DNA of 21,053 nt, taken from Nitrospira sp. (lineage in GTDB: Bacteria > Nitrospirota > Nitrospiria > Nitrospirales > Nitrospiraceae). The translations under genes and the position numbers were made by a program. The notes under the pieces were generated by a model. It was not told the origin of the DNA and did not search any database. It saw only the letters and a program-made list of their open reading frames with translations. The DNA lies in contig JANYBU010000072.1 of NCBI GenBank assembly GCA_025360665.1, forward strand, positions 1 through 21,053. Direction: 5' to 3'. Of this stretch, positions 13,656 through 20,959 are shown one piece after another. Every line of letters begins with the position of its first letter. Positions within the stretch are counted from its first letter, which is position 1.

Positions 13656-14445
13656 ATTGTGATTTGGCGCAGCGGAAGCCCGTATAGCTATTACGAGTTT
13701 CTGGAGACAGCTTGAAGCGCCCATAGGTGAGGAGATATTTTGGCAGGTCGGACCATGATCCACCGCGTAGTACTTTGAATTGTCCCTGTTCGGGTCCTTG
13801 CGGATTTCGTTCCGGCGAGATTTCGTAATAGTTCCCGGCGTACCAATCCTGCACCCACTCCCAGACATTTCCAGCCATTTGATAGAGCCCGTATGGACTC
13901 TTCCCTTGCTCATAGAACTGTACGGGCATCAAGACCTGGCTGTAGCTGAACCGCGCACCTAACGCGAAATTCGCCAGGTCCTTGTTTGGGACCCGATTGC
14001 CCCAGGGATACAACCGTCCATCCGTTCCTCTGGCCGACTTCTCCCATTCCGCTTCGGTGGGAAGCCGCTTTTCCTTCCACCGACAATAGGCATCAGCGTC
14101 CGACCAGTCCACGCCAATCACTGGCCGAGCGCTATGCTGCGACAGATCGACCGTGTTCCATTGCCAGGGCGCGAAACGGTTTGTGGCAGCGAGGAATGCT
14201 GCGTACTGCGCCGTCGTCACTTCGTGGAGATCCATTGAGAAACTACCGACCCAAACCCGGTGCATGGGACGTTCATCCTCTAACGCTTGTCCACTATCCG
14301 ATCCCATCGAGAACTCACCAGCTGGAATCTCGACCATCGGGGTTTCGGCGGTGGACGGCTGCTCCAAAGCCTTTGATCTCCTGAGCCGGTCAAGTTGAGC
14401 GCTTGCATTGTCATTGAACATGAGAAGGATGGTCAAAACGATCAT
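13654..14445 (-). CDS. FGE/SUMF1-fold exported protein, probably not a formylglycine-generating enzyme
   Basis: 263 residues with a full FGE-sulfatase (SUMF1) fold: VEIPAGEFSMGSDSG (38-52), HEVTTAQYAAFL (74-85), RPVIGVDWSDADAYC (107-121), RLPTEAEWEKSARG (127-140), YPWGN (146-150), AGNVWEWVQDWY (191-202), VLRGGSW (225-231), GFRC (256-259). True FGE has a reactive Cys pair in the segment after RGGS; here WSDLPKYLLTYGRF has none, so sulfatase activation is unlikely and a binding or other oxidative role is possible. I start at ATG 14445, giving the signal-like MIVLTILLMFNDNASA; these codons lie inside hairpin copy R7. Longer readings only translate more repeat. The TAG stop (13656-13654) is at the edge of copy R6, so the gene is bounded by two direct copies. 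Confidence 0.8.
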   Translation of the reverse strand: MIVLTILLMFNDNASAQLDRLRRSKALEQPSTAETPMVEIPAGEFSMGSDSGQALEDERPMHRVWVGSFSMDLHEVTTAQYAAFLAATNRFAPWQWNTVDLSQHSARPVIGVDWSDADAYCRWKEKRLPTEAEWEKSARGTDGRLYPWGNRVPNKDLANFALGARFSYSQVLMPVQFYEQGKSPYGLYQMAGNVWEWVQDWYAGNYYEISPERNPQGPEQGQFKVLRGGSWSDLPKYLLTYGRFKLSPETRNSYTGFRCAKSQ

Positions 14446-14552
14446 CCAGCAAGGCCGCAGGGAGTTTGAATGCCGAGGCGTACGTGGTTGGTACGTCGAG
14501 GTGTTTAAACGACCGAGAACGAAGCTGGGGATCGTTTTCACCATCCTTCTCA
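14421..14552 (+). repeat. Hairpin repeat family, copy R7, overlapping a gene start and a gene stop
   Basis: 132 bases. The arms starting TGAGAAGGATGGTCAAAACG (14421) and ending at 14552 pair over 23 bases with only the family C.C mismatch. Relative to other copies GCT has become GGT and the partner AGC has become ACC, a compensated change. Lower stem CCAGC/GCTGG; distal stem TTTGAATGCC/GGTGTTTAAA pairs fully with G-U allowed. It contains the FGE-like start (14445) and the methyltransferase stop (14552-14550). Confidence 0.9.
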
Positions 14553-15209
14553 ATGGATGATTCCACTGACAACCCAATGCCGATCATCCACAACATCAAT
14601 GATCAATCGGCTCAGATTCAGCTCCGCCAACTGCGCCGCCACTTCATCTTCGGTGAACGCCGCCAACAGGGAATGATAAAAGTCGCGTCGCAAAATCTCC
14701 GGCTCCTTTCCCGCGTAACGAGTTACGATGGCCTGCGCCTCTTCGGGCGAGTCCGGTCTGAGCAGATCCATCACGAGCACGGGGGAGCCTGGCTTCACCA
14801 GCTGCCGCAGCCGATACCAAAACTGCAAGGGATTGGGCACATGATGCAGCAGACTGTTGGAGACTGCGGCATCGCCTGGCTCGACCAGCGAAACAGCCTG
14901 AAAGCGCTCGCAGCGGAAGGTAATCCGGTCAGCCAGACCGGCCTGTTTCACAGCCACGCCAGCCAGTCCAATCATCGGTTCCGACGCATCGACGCCGGTG
15001 ATGCGACAAGAGGGAAGCGCCTGTGCGAACCGGACAGGAATGTCGCCAGGGCCACAGCCCAAGTCGAGGATATGGCCCTCAGCGAACTCCGGAAAGTATT
15101 CGCGGAAACGATCGACAAATCCCTGATTCTCCTTTTCGAAATCTGCCCGTGCATACACGAGCGCCTGCTCAGGATCATCCATGAGTTCTGGCTCAAGCGT
15201 ACGTTTCAT
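14550..15209 (-). CDS. Class I SAM-dependent methyltransferase
   Basis: 219 residues. SAM-binding motif I ILDLGCGPGDIPVRFA (47-62), motif II acidic GVDASEPMI, and VSNSLLHHVPNPLQFW as the motif IV/V region mark a small-molecule-type class I methyltransferase (UbiE/COQ5-like set). Immediately N-terminal, DDPEQALVYARADFEKENQGF resembles a family of free-standing methyltransferases in which the substrate is unknown. GGGAG is well spaced before the ATG at 15209. It follows the MOSC gene in the same direction with a 59-base gap containing a 7-mer array, so it may belong to the prmA-MOSC transcript. Its TGA stop lies inside the outer arm of repeat R7. Confidence 0.85.
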   Translation of the reverse strand: MKRTLEPELMDDPEQALVYARADFEKENQGFVDRFREYFPEFAEGHILDLGCGPGDIPVRFAQALPSCRITGVDASEPMIGLAGVAVKQAGLADRITFRCERFQAVSLVEPGDAAVSNSLLHHVPNPLQFWYRLRQLVKPGSPVLVMDLLRPDSPEEAQAIVTRYAGKEPEILRRDFYHSLLAAFTEDEVAAQLAELNLSRLIIDVVDDRHWVVSGIIH

Positions 15210-15220
15210 GGGCTCCCTGC

Positions 15221-15241
15221 TATCAGCCTTCAGCCATCAGC
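15221..15241. repeat. Three tandem 7-mers (NNTCAGC)
   Basis: TATCAGC, CTTCAGC and CATCAGC run back to back in the gap between two minus-strand genes. A further ATCAGG follows at 15247, and the opposite form CTGAAAGCT at 15262, echoing the direct-plus-inverted plan of the other short arrays. Confidence 0.5.
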
Positions 15242-15268
15242 AAGTCATCAGGAATCGGAGACTGAAAG

Positions 15269-15760
15269 CTAGTCAATCTTTTCAATAACCACTTCGTCTC
15301 CCGGTCTCACCACACCCTCACGAAGCACTTTCGCATAGAGCCGACTCCATCCTGGATTCTTTTTCTGAGAGACGCGCCTGTAGTCTCCGTCCCGGAACCA
15401 CCGGGCATTCAGATCACAGGGAACCGTATAACTCATGATCTCGATCTGGACGTCTGTGCCAATCTGAAGCTGGTCCCCCGGTTTCAGTTTCTCCCACTCA
15501 AGCCCGGCGAGCGTCAGGTTCTCTCCGGAGGAACCGGCTTCGATCGAATGGCCCTCGTCCTGCAGCTGCTCGATCAGCTCTTGCGAGAACAGACAAAGAG
15601 CCCGATCCGGCCCGCCGTGGAATTTGAGATTCCGTTGCCGGTCGCCCGCGACACCGGTTTTGGCAATGACGGCCTCCAGCACCGGACGTTTCGGTACACC
15701 TCCGTCCGACACATTAATCTGGTGCACGTGAGGATACAGAGGACGTCCCGTCGCGGTCAT
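15269..15760 (-). CDS. MOSC-domain protein
   Basis: 163 residues that are essentially one MOSC domain (the C-terminal domain of molybdenum cofactor sulfurase, related to YiiM). Seen: VLEAVIAKTGVAGDRQRNLKFHGG (27-50), ALCLFSQELIEQL (54-66), SSGENLTLAGLEW (77-89), LKPGDQLQIG (92-101) and YTVPCDLNARWF with the conserved Cys115 that is expected to carry sulfur or contact the metal cofactor. The family handles sulfur transfer or molybdopterin-linked N-hydroxylated substrates; the specific reaction is unknown. The start overlaps the prmA stop as ATGA, with GGAGTGAG just upstream, so the two genes are translationally coupled. Confidence 0.88.
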   Translation of the reverse strand: MTATGRPLYPHVHQINVSDGGVPKRPVLEAVIAKTGVAGDRQRNLKFHGGPDRALCLFSQELIEQLQDEGHSIEAGSSGENLTLAGLEWEKLKPGDQLQIGTDVQIEIMSYTVPCDLNARWFRDGDYRRVSQKKNPGWSRLYAKVLREGVVRPGDEVVIEKID

Positions 15761-16644
15761 CGACTCACTCCTTCGCAGGATTCCACCACCAGCAATTCCA
15801 ACGCCACCCAGCCGTCTTGTTCACGCCGCTGAGACAACATGGCGCCAACTTTGGAGAACGCCTCGACAATCTCTTGCTCTTGATCGAGCAGAATGCCGGA
15901 CAACAAGAGCCGCGCGCCGTGGCTCATGTACTGCGCCAGTTCATCGCACAACAGCAACAGCGTCTGGCGGTCGAGATTAGCGAGAACCAGATCTGGCCGC
16001 AGCTCGCCTTGTCGAGCAATTTCCTCCAGCGTCCCGCACCGGAATTCGAGATGGTCTCCAAACCCGTTCTCTGTGGCATAGTCGCGCGCGCAATCCACCG
16101 CAACAGGATCGCATTCCACTCCCAGGGCTGAGGCTGCCCCAAGCCGTAGCGCGACCATCGCCAGAATGCCGCTTCCGGCCCCCACATCCAGCACGAACTC
16201 GCCTCCATGAATGAGGTCTTCAAGCCATTCGAGTAACAGCTGCGTCGTCGCATGGTGCCCGGTTCCGAACGCCTGTTTTGGGTCGAGCACAATCTCAATG
16301 TCCTCTGCCTGCAGCGCCATTGGCTCCCAACTCGGCCTGATGACAATCCGCCGACCGATCCGAATCGGCCTGACTGACTGGGCCCACTGCCGATTCCAAT
16401 CCTGATCGGGTAATTCCTCAACACGAATGTCCCTCTCGGGCGAGGCACCCGGATCGAGTCTCTGCAAAATCGTGCTCATGCGACTGAGTGTCTCCAGGCT
16501 CCACTGTGGTTTCGGCCAATAGAGATGGACAACCCCCTGTTCCTCCCACCCGCCTTGAATCACGGGATCAGCCAGCATGCCGAGCAACTCTGCCGCATCA
16601 ACGGCGGTCCGAATCTGGACATCGATCCATCCCTCTGACTTCAT
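15757..16644 (-). CDS. prmA: Ribosomal protein L11 methyltransferase
   Basis: Methylates lysine and N-terminal amino groups of ribosomal protein L11. In 295 residues the signature FGTGHHATTQLLLEWLE (126-142) and SAM motif DVGAGSGILAMVALRLGA (153-170) are typical of PrmA, followed by ANLDRQTLLLL, the PrmA version of the NPPY-like motif. Residues 1-100 form the smaller substrate-recognition domain. The upstream region has no strong ribosome-binding site (ATTATG after AGGCTCCTAGACC). It heads a minus-strand set with the MOSC protein (ATGA overlap) and probably the methyltransferase. An L11 role is well supported; activity on another protein cannot be excluded. Confidence 0.88.
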   Translation of the reverse strand: MKSEGWIDVQIRTAVDAAELLGMLADPVIQGGWEEQGVVHLYWPKPQWSLETLSRMSTILQRLDPGASPERDIRVEELPDQDWNRQWAQSVRPIRIGRRIVIRPSWEPMALQAEDIEIVLDPKQAFGTGHHATTQLLLEWLEDLIHGGEFVLDVGAGSGILAMVALRLGAASALGVECDPVAVDCARDYATENGFGDHLEFRCGTLEEIARQGELRPDLVLANLDRQTLLLLCDELAQYMSHGARLLLSGILLDQEQEIVEAFSKVGAMLSQRREQDGWVALELLVVESCEGVSR

Positions 16645-16729
16645 AATGGTCTAGGAGCCTGCGGAAAACTCTCTAGGCACGCCGAAGTTTCATTTTTCAG
16701 CACGCTTGGAATACCGAGGGTGTACCACA
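16645..16729. other. Divergent spacer between prmA and repeat R8
   Basis: Holds a degenerate family end-like word (TTTTTCAGCACGCT at about 16693) and AGGAGCCTGCGG near 16651. No gene and no clear promoter was found. Confidence 0.35.
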
Positions 16730-16851
16730 CAGGATGCTCAAAATGGCCGTCAGCGCGGCCGCAGCGAGCGAAGAGGCGAAGGCGTACGCTTCGGTACGTT
16801 GAGCTTCTGAGCGATGCGAGAACAAAGCTGGCGGACTTTTTCAGCATCCTG
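16730..16851 (+). repeat. Hairpin repeat family, copy R8
   Basis: 122 bases, family orientation. Arms CAGGATGCTCAAAA and TTTTTCAGCATCCTG with the C.C mismatch. Words CAGCGCGGCCGCAG and GCGAGAACAAAGCTGG retain the internal loop. The distal stem is shorter (GAAG/CTTC), the apex GCGTAC/GGTACG. It lies upstream of the MutS-family gene. Confidence 0.82.
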
Positions 16852-16893
16852 CTAGAGTTGACGCACTCTTCCCCATCCAGTAAGGTCGGCGCT

Positions 16894-18768
16894 ATGCTCC
16901 AGAAGCAGCCCGTGACGCCGGTAACGAAAGCCCATTCGCTGACACGCCTGGTGGCGAAACTTGACCGCGTAATCGCCCTGGCCACTGCCTCTAGTTCCGC
17001 ACTCACCCGCTGGCGTCTCATCCTCTTCATTGTCGGAGCGATCTGCACGGTAGCCCTCTACAAAATGGGGTGGTATCAAGTCGGCAATGGGGCGGTCACC
17101 GCCTTCGTCGCCCTGTTTCTGATTGTGGCCGGCTATCATAACAGGCTCGAAAGTCGCTTGCACCGGCTTCGTCTTTGGAGGCAGATCAAGGTCGTGCACC
17201 TGGCACGGCTCCGGCTGGATTGGCATCACATTCCCACTCGTCTGTCGAGCGCTCCCGAGCACCATCCCTATGCCAAGGATTTGGACCTGGTCGGCCCCCA
17301 CTCGCTCCTCCATCTGCTCGACACCACCGTCTCCTCGCACGGACAGGCGCGACTGGTGTCGTGGCTTCTTGAGCAGCCTCCGGGACCGGACCAGTGGCTT
17401 CTACGCCGTCGCCTCATACAGGAACTCATCCCGAGATCGCTGTTTCGCGATCGGCTGGGGCTCGAAGCTCAGCTGATTGGGGAACAGGAGATCAACGGCC
17501 GACGACTGGAAGCCGTCCTGAGTCATGCAGTCGGATTCCCCCATCTCACAACCGTTTTAGCGATTCAAACTCTCCTTGCCGCCATCACCATCGGGCTCGG
17601 GTTGGGTGCGCTGCTCGACTGGCTTCCAAATTATTGGATGTGGTCTTTTGCGGCCTATGCCTTGCTCTATTTCTGGACCGATCAGGGCGAAGAGTTATTG
17701 GAACATGCGGTGGGCGTGCACTTCGAGCTGGAGAAACTGGGAGCCGTGCTTGGGTTTGTCGAACGGCACGCCCGGCATGGCCACTCGGCGCTCGCCGACC
17801 TATGGGCGCCGCTGCTCGCACCAGGCGTGAATCCGCCTCAGCTCGTCCGGCAAGCGGCCCGCACGCTGCATGCGATCAGCGTCAAAGCCCATCCGGTCAT
17901 CCATCTGATCGCCAACACGTTCTGCCCCTGGGACTTGTGGTTTACCTATCGGCTCCAACGGATTCAAGCTCAGGTGGCTACTCACTTGCCGACCTGGATG
18001 GATCGGCTGGCCGAGGTCGAGGCCGCCTCGGCGCTCGCCACGTTTGCCGCGCTCCATCCTACGTATCGCTGGCCGGACCCACTCACCGCCGATCCCCAGC
18101 GTAACGAAGCGCGAGCCAGGCTTTCGGCCAAAGACCTCGCCCATCCGCTGATTCCGGAAACGCACCGAGTCCCGAACGATCTTGCTCTCGAAACACTGGG
18201 AACCGTGCTTTTGGTAACCGGGTCCAACATGTCGGGGAAAAGCACCTTCTTGCGGACCCTGGGCATTAATCTCTGCCTCGCCCAGGCAGGCGCCCCGGTC
18301 TGTGCCGGTCTTTTCGAGTGGACCTGGGTGCGCCTCTCCACCTGTATCCGCGTGGATGACTCACTCGAAGCGGGCCTGTCTTTTTTCTATGCCGAAGTGA
18401 AGCGCTTGAAAAGCCTGCTCGACGCGACGACGGACCAAGCCCAGCCACCAGTCCTCTTCCTGATCGACGAAATCTTCAAAGGGACCAACAATCGTGAACG
18501 GTTGATCGGGAGCCGTTCCTACATTTCCGCGCTATCGCAAAGCAATGGCTTCGGCTTAGTGACCACCCACGATCTGGAATTGACCGATCTCGACAAAACG
18601 GTGCCTGGATTGCGGAACGCCCACTTTCAGGAAACGGTGGAAGCCGGCTCGCTGCTATTCGACTACACGTTAAGACCCGGTCCCTGCCCCACGACCAACG
18701 CGCTGCGGATTATGGAATTGGAGGGGTTGCCGGTCTCAGAGTTCGGCAAAAAAGAGAGTGGAGGATGA
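16894..18768 (+). CDS. Membrane-anchored MutS-family ATPase
   Basis: 624 residues. The C-terminal third is a MutS domain V ATPase: Walker A GSNMSGKST (443-451), the dimer signature SFFYAEVKRLK, Walker B FLIDEIFKGTNNRER with Asp525/Glu526, and VTTHDLEL. The mismatch-recognition domain with its Phe-x-Glu is absent, and two hydrophobic pairs occur earlier (about 41-81 and about 216-260), so this is one of the membrane-associated MutS-like proteins, whose role is not mismatch repair as in MutS1. ATG 16894 is selected because TAAGG precedes it; the open frame before it translates repeat R8. There is no MutL in the window. The gene converges with the 18861 gene over a bidirectional terminator. Confidence 0.85.
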   Translation: MLQKQPVTPVTKAHSLTRLVAKLDRVIALATASSSALTRWRLILFIVGAICTVALYKMGWYQVGNGAVTAFVALFLIVAGYHNRLESRLHRLRLWRQIKVVHLARLRLDWHHIPTRLSSAPEHHPYAKDLDLVGPHSLLHLLDTTVSSHGQARLVSWLLEQPPGPDQWLLRRRLIQELIPRSLFRDRLGLEAQLIGEQEINGRRLEAVLSHAVGFPHLTTVLAIQTLLAAITIGLGLGALLDWLPNYWMWSFAAYALLYFWTDQGEELLEHAVGVHFELEKLGAVLGFVERHARHGHSALADLWAPLLAPGVNPPQLVRQAARTLHAISVKAHPVIHLIANTFCPWDLWFTYRLQRIQAQVATHLPTWMDRLAEVEAASALATFAALHPTYRWPDPLTADPQRNEARARLSAKDLAHPLIPETHRVPNDLALETLGTVLLVTGSNMSGKSTFLRTLGINLCLAQAGAPVCAGLFEWTWVRLSTCIRVDDSLEAGLSFFYAEVKRLKSLLDATTDQAQPPVLFLIDEIFKGTNNRERLIGSRSYISALSQSNGFGLVTTHDLELTDLDKTVPGLRNAHFQETVEAGSLLFDYTLRPGPCPTTNALRIMELEGLPVSEFGKKESGG

Positions 18769-18785
18769 TCCGGTGCAGAAAAAAG

Positions 18786-18858
18786 CTGAGAGCGAGAGAC
18801 GTGCACAGGATCACACCTCTCGCCCTCAGTCCTGACGGCTGCTTTTTCAAAACAGCCG
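18786..18858. terminator. Bidirectional terminator region between convergent genes
   Basis: A first hairpin pairs CTGAGAGCGAGAG (18786-18798) with 18817-18829 at 12 of 13 positions. A second pairs CGGCTG (18836-18841) with CAGCCG (18853-18858), extended by TTTT/AAAA. T-runs occur in both directions (18843-18847 on plus; the A-run at 18849-18852 acts as T on minus). It serves the MutS-like gene (+) and the lipoprotein gene (-). Confidence 0.55.
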
Positions 18859-18860
18859 GT

Positions 18861-19442
18861 CTACTTCGGCATTTGTTTCACCATCGTCTCAGCCAGATCC
18901 TCCGCAATATCTTTGAGCGCAGGCTTAAACACCATGTAGCTTTTCACCTTATCGTGTCGCGCCTTCCAGACTAGGGCCCCATTGTTGGCATCCACTAACC
19001 GTAAACCCAATCCCACCTTGCCAAAGCTATCCCCTTCGGCCCGCCCATATTCCCAATTATTCACTTTGGGGATGAGCAACGCATCGGCCTGTACCAGTTG
19101 TCCCAGCTTGATGGCCATGCCTGGATCGGATTGCCCGGTCGTATCGAGCTTTGAGTAATAGGCCGCCAGAAGATCGCTGGCCTCTTTGGCCGCAAAGGCG
19201 CCATTTACTTGATCGGAATTGACCACCGTCTCATAGCGCCTGGTCTTGCCCAAGGCGCTGACCAAGACTTGCTGCGAAGCCTCCCGCGCGCCTTCGTACC
19301 CTCCTACCATGGATGGCAGCACCGCGATTGTTTTCGGTTTGAACGTGGCCGCCGACGGTCCTTCCCACATTTCCTGTAAGCCACTACAGCCAGTGAGGAC
19401 CAAGAGCCCTACCCCGACCAATCCTGCCAACATCTTTCTCAT
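18861..19442 (-). CDS. Lipoprotein of the DUF799/GNA1162 type (CsgG-like fold)
   Basis: 193 residues with a lipoprotein signal ending LTGC (Cys19). The mature part reads KPKTIAVLPSMVGGYEGAREA, then TRRYETVVNSDQVN, then AIKLGQLVQADALLIPKVNNWEYG and VGLGLRLVDANNGALVWKARHD, the pattern of DUF799/GNA1162 and of the CsgG-like periplasmic lipoproteins thought to help assemble outer-membrane structures. It begins 37 bases after the stop of the TraF-like barrel gene and has a strong GAGGAGAT ribosome-binding site, so the two form an operon. A link to curli or conjugation is not shown by the sequence. Confidence 0.8.
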   Translation of the reverse strand: MRKMLAGLVGVGLLVLTGCSGLQEMWEGPSAATFKPKTIAVLPSMVGGYEGAREASQQVLVSALGKTRRYETVVNSDQVNGAFAAKEASDLLAAYYSKLDTTGQSDPGMAIKLGQLVQADALLIPKVNNWEYGRAEGDSFGKVGLGLRLVDANNGALVWKARHDKVKSYMVFKPALKDIAEDLAETMVKQMPK

Positions 19443-19479
19443 GCCTTTATCTCCTCAGCGCGTATCATTGTGATCAAAA

Positions 19480-20610
19480 CTAGAAGGTGAGGGCCACGGT
19501 GCCGGATGCCAAGACGCCACGCTCACGGAAGTCATACCCGCCGCCAATATCCACCCGCAGGGCAAATAGGCGAATACCGAACCCCGCCGTCGGCGTAATG
19601 TAGGAATTCGCATCAGCCGTGTTCTTGAAGGCTCCGATGCGGAGCGAGAGTAACTCAGAGAAGATCGTCTGCTCCGCTCCGAGGCTGATGACCCGGCTCT
19701 TGATGTCGGGCACCAATGTCTTGTTCGACGTGACATCGGCGTCCATCGTCACCGTCAATGTCTCCCATGGATTTACCGCCACCCCGCCTCGAACCTGTGG
19801 CGTCAGTTTAAACTCGCCGCCAGCTGGGGTATCGAAGGTCGGCTGGTTGATGTCCTTGGCTACAATCCCCACACGCAGCCAGGACGAGGGCCGATAGACT
19901 GCACCCACATCGATGCCGAACGCGTTCGAGGTCTTGGCTTTCCCGAGATTGTCCGACACCGTCACATCGCCGCCCGTCACCGTAGCAGTATCGTTGTAGG
20001 CGGCACCCTGAATAAGTTTTCCGGTCACGCCGATCGCCAAGGTCCGATCCAAGAACGCATAGGCATAGGAGAAAGTCGCCTGGCGGGCTTCCAGCCCTTG
20101 TAGTGCAAGCTGCCCATCCACGGTTAACCGTGTATTACCATTGGTGTTCACTGTTAAACGTGTAGGCGTAAACATGCCCGCCGTTGCCACATCGGCCAGA
20201 CTGAAGCCAAACGCATGATCACCAAAATACCCTTTCATATACGCACCACCGGCCCCGATAGCAGAAACCGAGGCCCCTGGGCGATTGATCTTATCAACCA
20301 ACGCTTGAAGCTGACCTTGGTTTGCCACATTGCTCTTATCGATGCTTTTAATTTGATCCAACGTGTCCTGCACTCCTAACCGATCGATGCCTTGGATGCT
20401 AAACCCCACACGAATGTCGATCGTCTTGCTCATCGCCAGCCCAGCCGGGTTCCAATAGGTCGCATAGGCATCTGACGTCACCGCCACACCCGCTCCGCCC
20501 ATCCCCACCGCCCGGGCACCGACCACGGCAAACTCAACGGCATGACTGGCGTTAACCCAACAGAGGCCGCTCGCGAGCACAAGACAACTCACGACCATAA
20601 ATTTCTTCAT
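19480..20610 (-). CDS. Outer-membrane beta-barrel of TraF/FadL-like (PorV-like) type
   Basis: 376 residues. ATG 20610 is chosen because AAGGAGA stands 8 bases upstream and the signal peptide (MKKFMVVSCLVLASGLC, then WVNASHA) begins there; the extra 18 codons of the longer frame are leader. The mature start FAVVGARAVGMGGAGVAVTSD, then AYATYWNPAGLA, is the hallmark of the conjugal-transfer TraF/FadL-like outer-membrane group (PF13729-type). Alternating short strands follow and the last residue is Phe (VALTF), the usual barrel end signal. It likely forms a hydrophobic-substrate channel or an assembly partner for the lipoprotein next to it. No conjugation genes are in the window. Confidence 0.8.
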   Translation of the reverse strand: MKKFMVVSCLVLASGLCWVNASHAVEFAVVGARAVGMGGAGVAVTSDAYATYWNPAGLAMSKTIDIRVGFSIQGIDRLGVQDTLDQIKSIDKSNVANQGQLQALVDKINRPGASVSAIGAGGAYMKGYFGDHAFGFSLADVATAGMFTPTRLTVNTNGNTRLTVDGQLALQGLEARQATFSYAYAFLDRTLAIGVTGKLIQGAAYNDTATVTGGDVTVSDNLGKAKTSNAFGIDVGAVYRPSSWLRVGIVAKDINQPTFDTPAGGEFKLTPQVRGGVAVNPWETLTVTMDADVTSNKTLVPDIKSRVISLGAEQTIFSELLSLRIGAFKNTADANSYITPTAGFGIRLFALRVDIGGGYDFRERGVLASGTVALTF

Positions 20611-20920
20611 GGAAGATGTCTCCTTCCGAGTTAAATTCCCAATCTTTCCACTGGATGCGAGCATTGCCGGTAGGTATCTAAATAAATGGAAAACTCATAA
20701 TCGTGTTCCGGGCCAAATTGCGGGAGCAGTATAAACCCCTCTGTGAATTTTTCAATATACCTCGAACCGAAAGGGCCGAATGGCCCTAATCTCATAGCGC
20801 TTACAGATTCTCATGCGAGAGGGCTGGTAGTGGTTATCGTTCATATTCGGTGTAAATCTAGCAAGGAATTTTGATTACACATGCAAATTAGTTCATATCA
20901 CTATGTTCGTATAATAAACT
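20611..20920. other. Spacer between the barrel gene and the IS end
   Basis: 310 bases, A+T-rich. A small hairpin AGGGCC-GAAT-GGCCCT (20772-20787) is present. No ORF is supported. I see no clear -35/-10 pair for the barrel gene. Confidence 0.4.
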
Positions 20921-20959
20921 GGGTCTTCTCCTTCCCGAGTGGGTGATTTCGGCCTGATT
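20921..20959. mobile_element. Possible ISL3-type right end
   Basis: The bases GGGTCTTCTCC following an A+T-rich target-like stretch could be the terminal inverted repeat of the IS whose transposase starts outside the window. The other end is not available to compare. Confidence 0.3.

Noticed and set aside
8881..16851. CRISPR array
   Set aside because: Repeats are about 125 nt, palindromic, in both orientations and separated by genes; there are no regular spacers.
16720..16893. Extended N-terminus of the MutS-like protein (start at 16720)
   Set aside because: These codons translate repeat R8 (Arg-rich, no homology sense), while ATG 16894 has a TAAGG ribosome-binding site.
17394..18104. 236-residue second-frame ORF inside the MutS-like gene
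   Set aside because: Arg/Ser-rich out-of-frame translation with no recognisable motif; the MutS-like frame is clearly the coding one.
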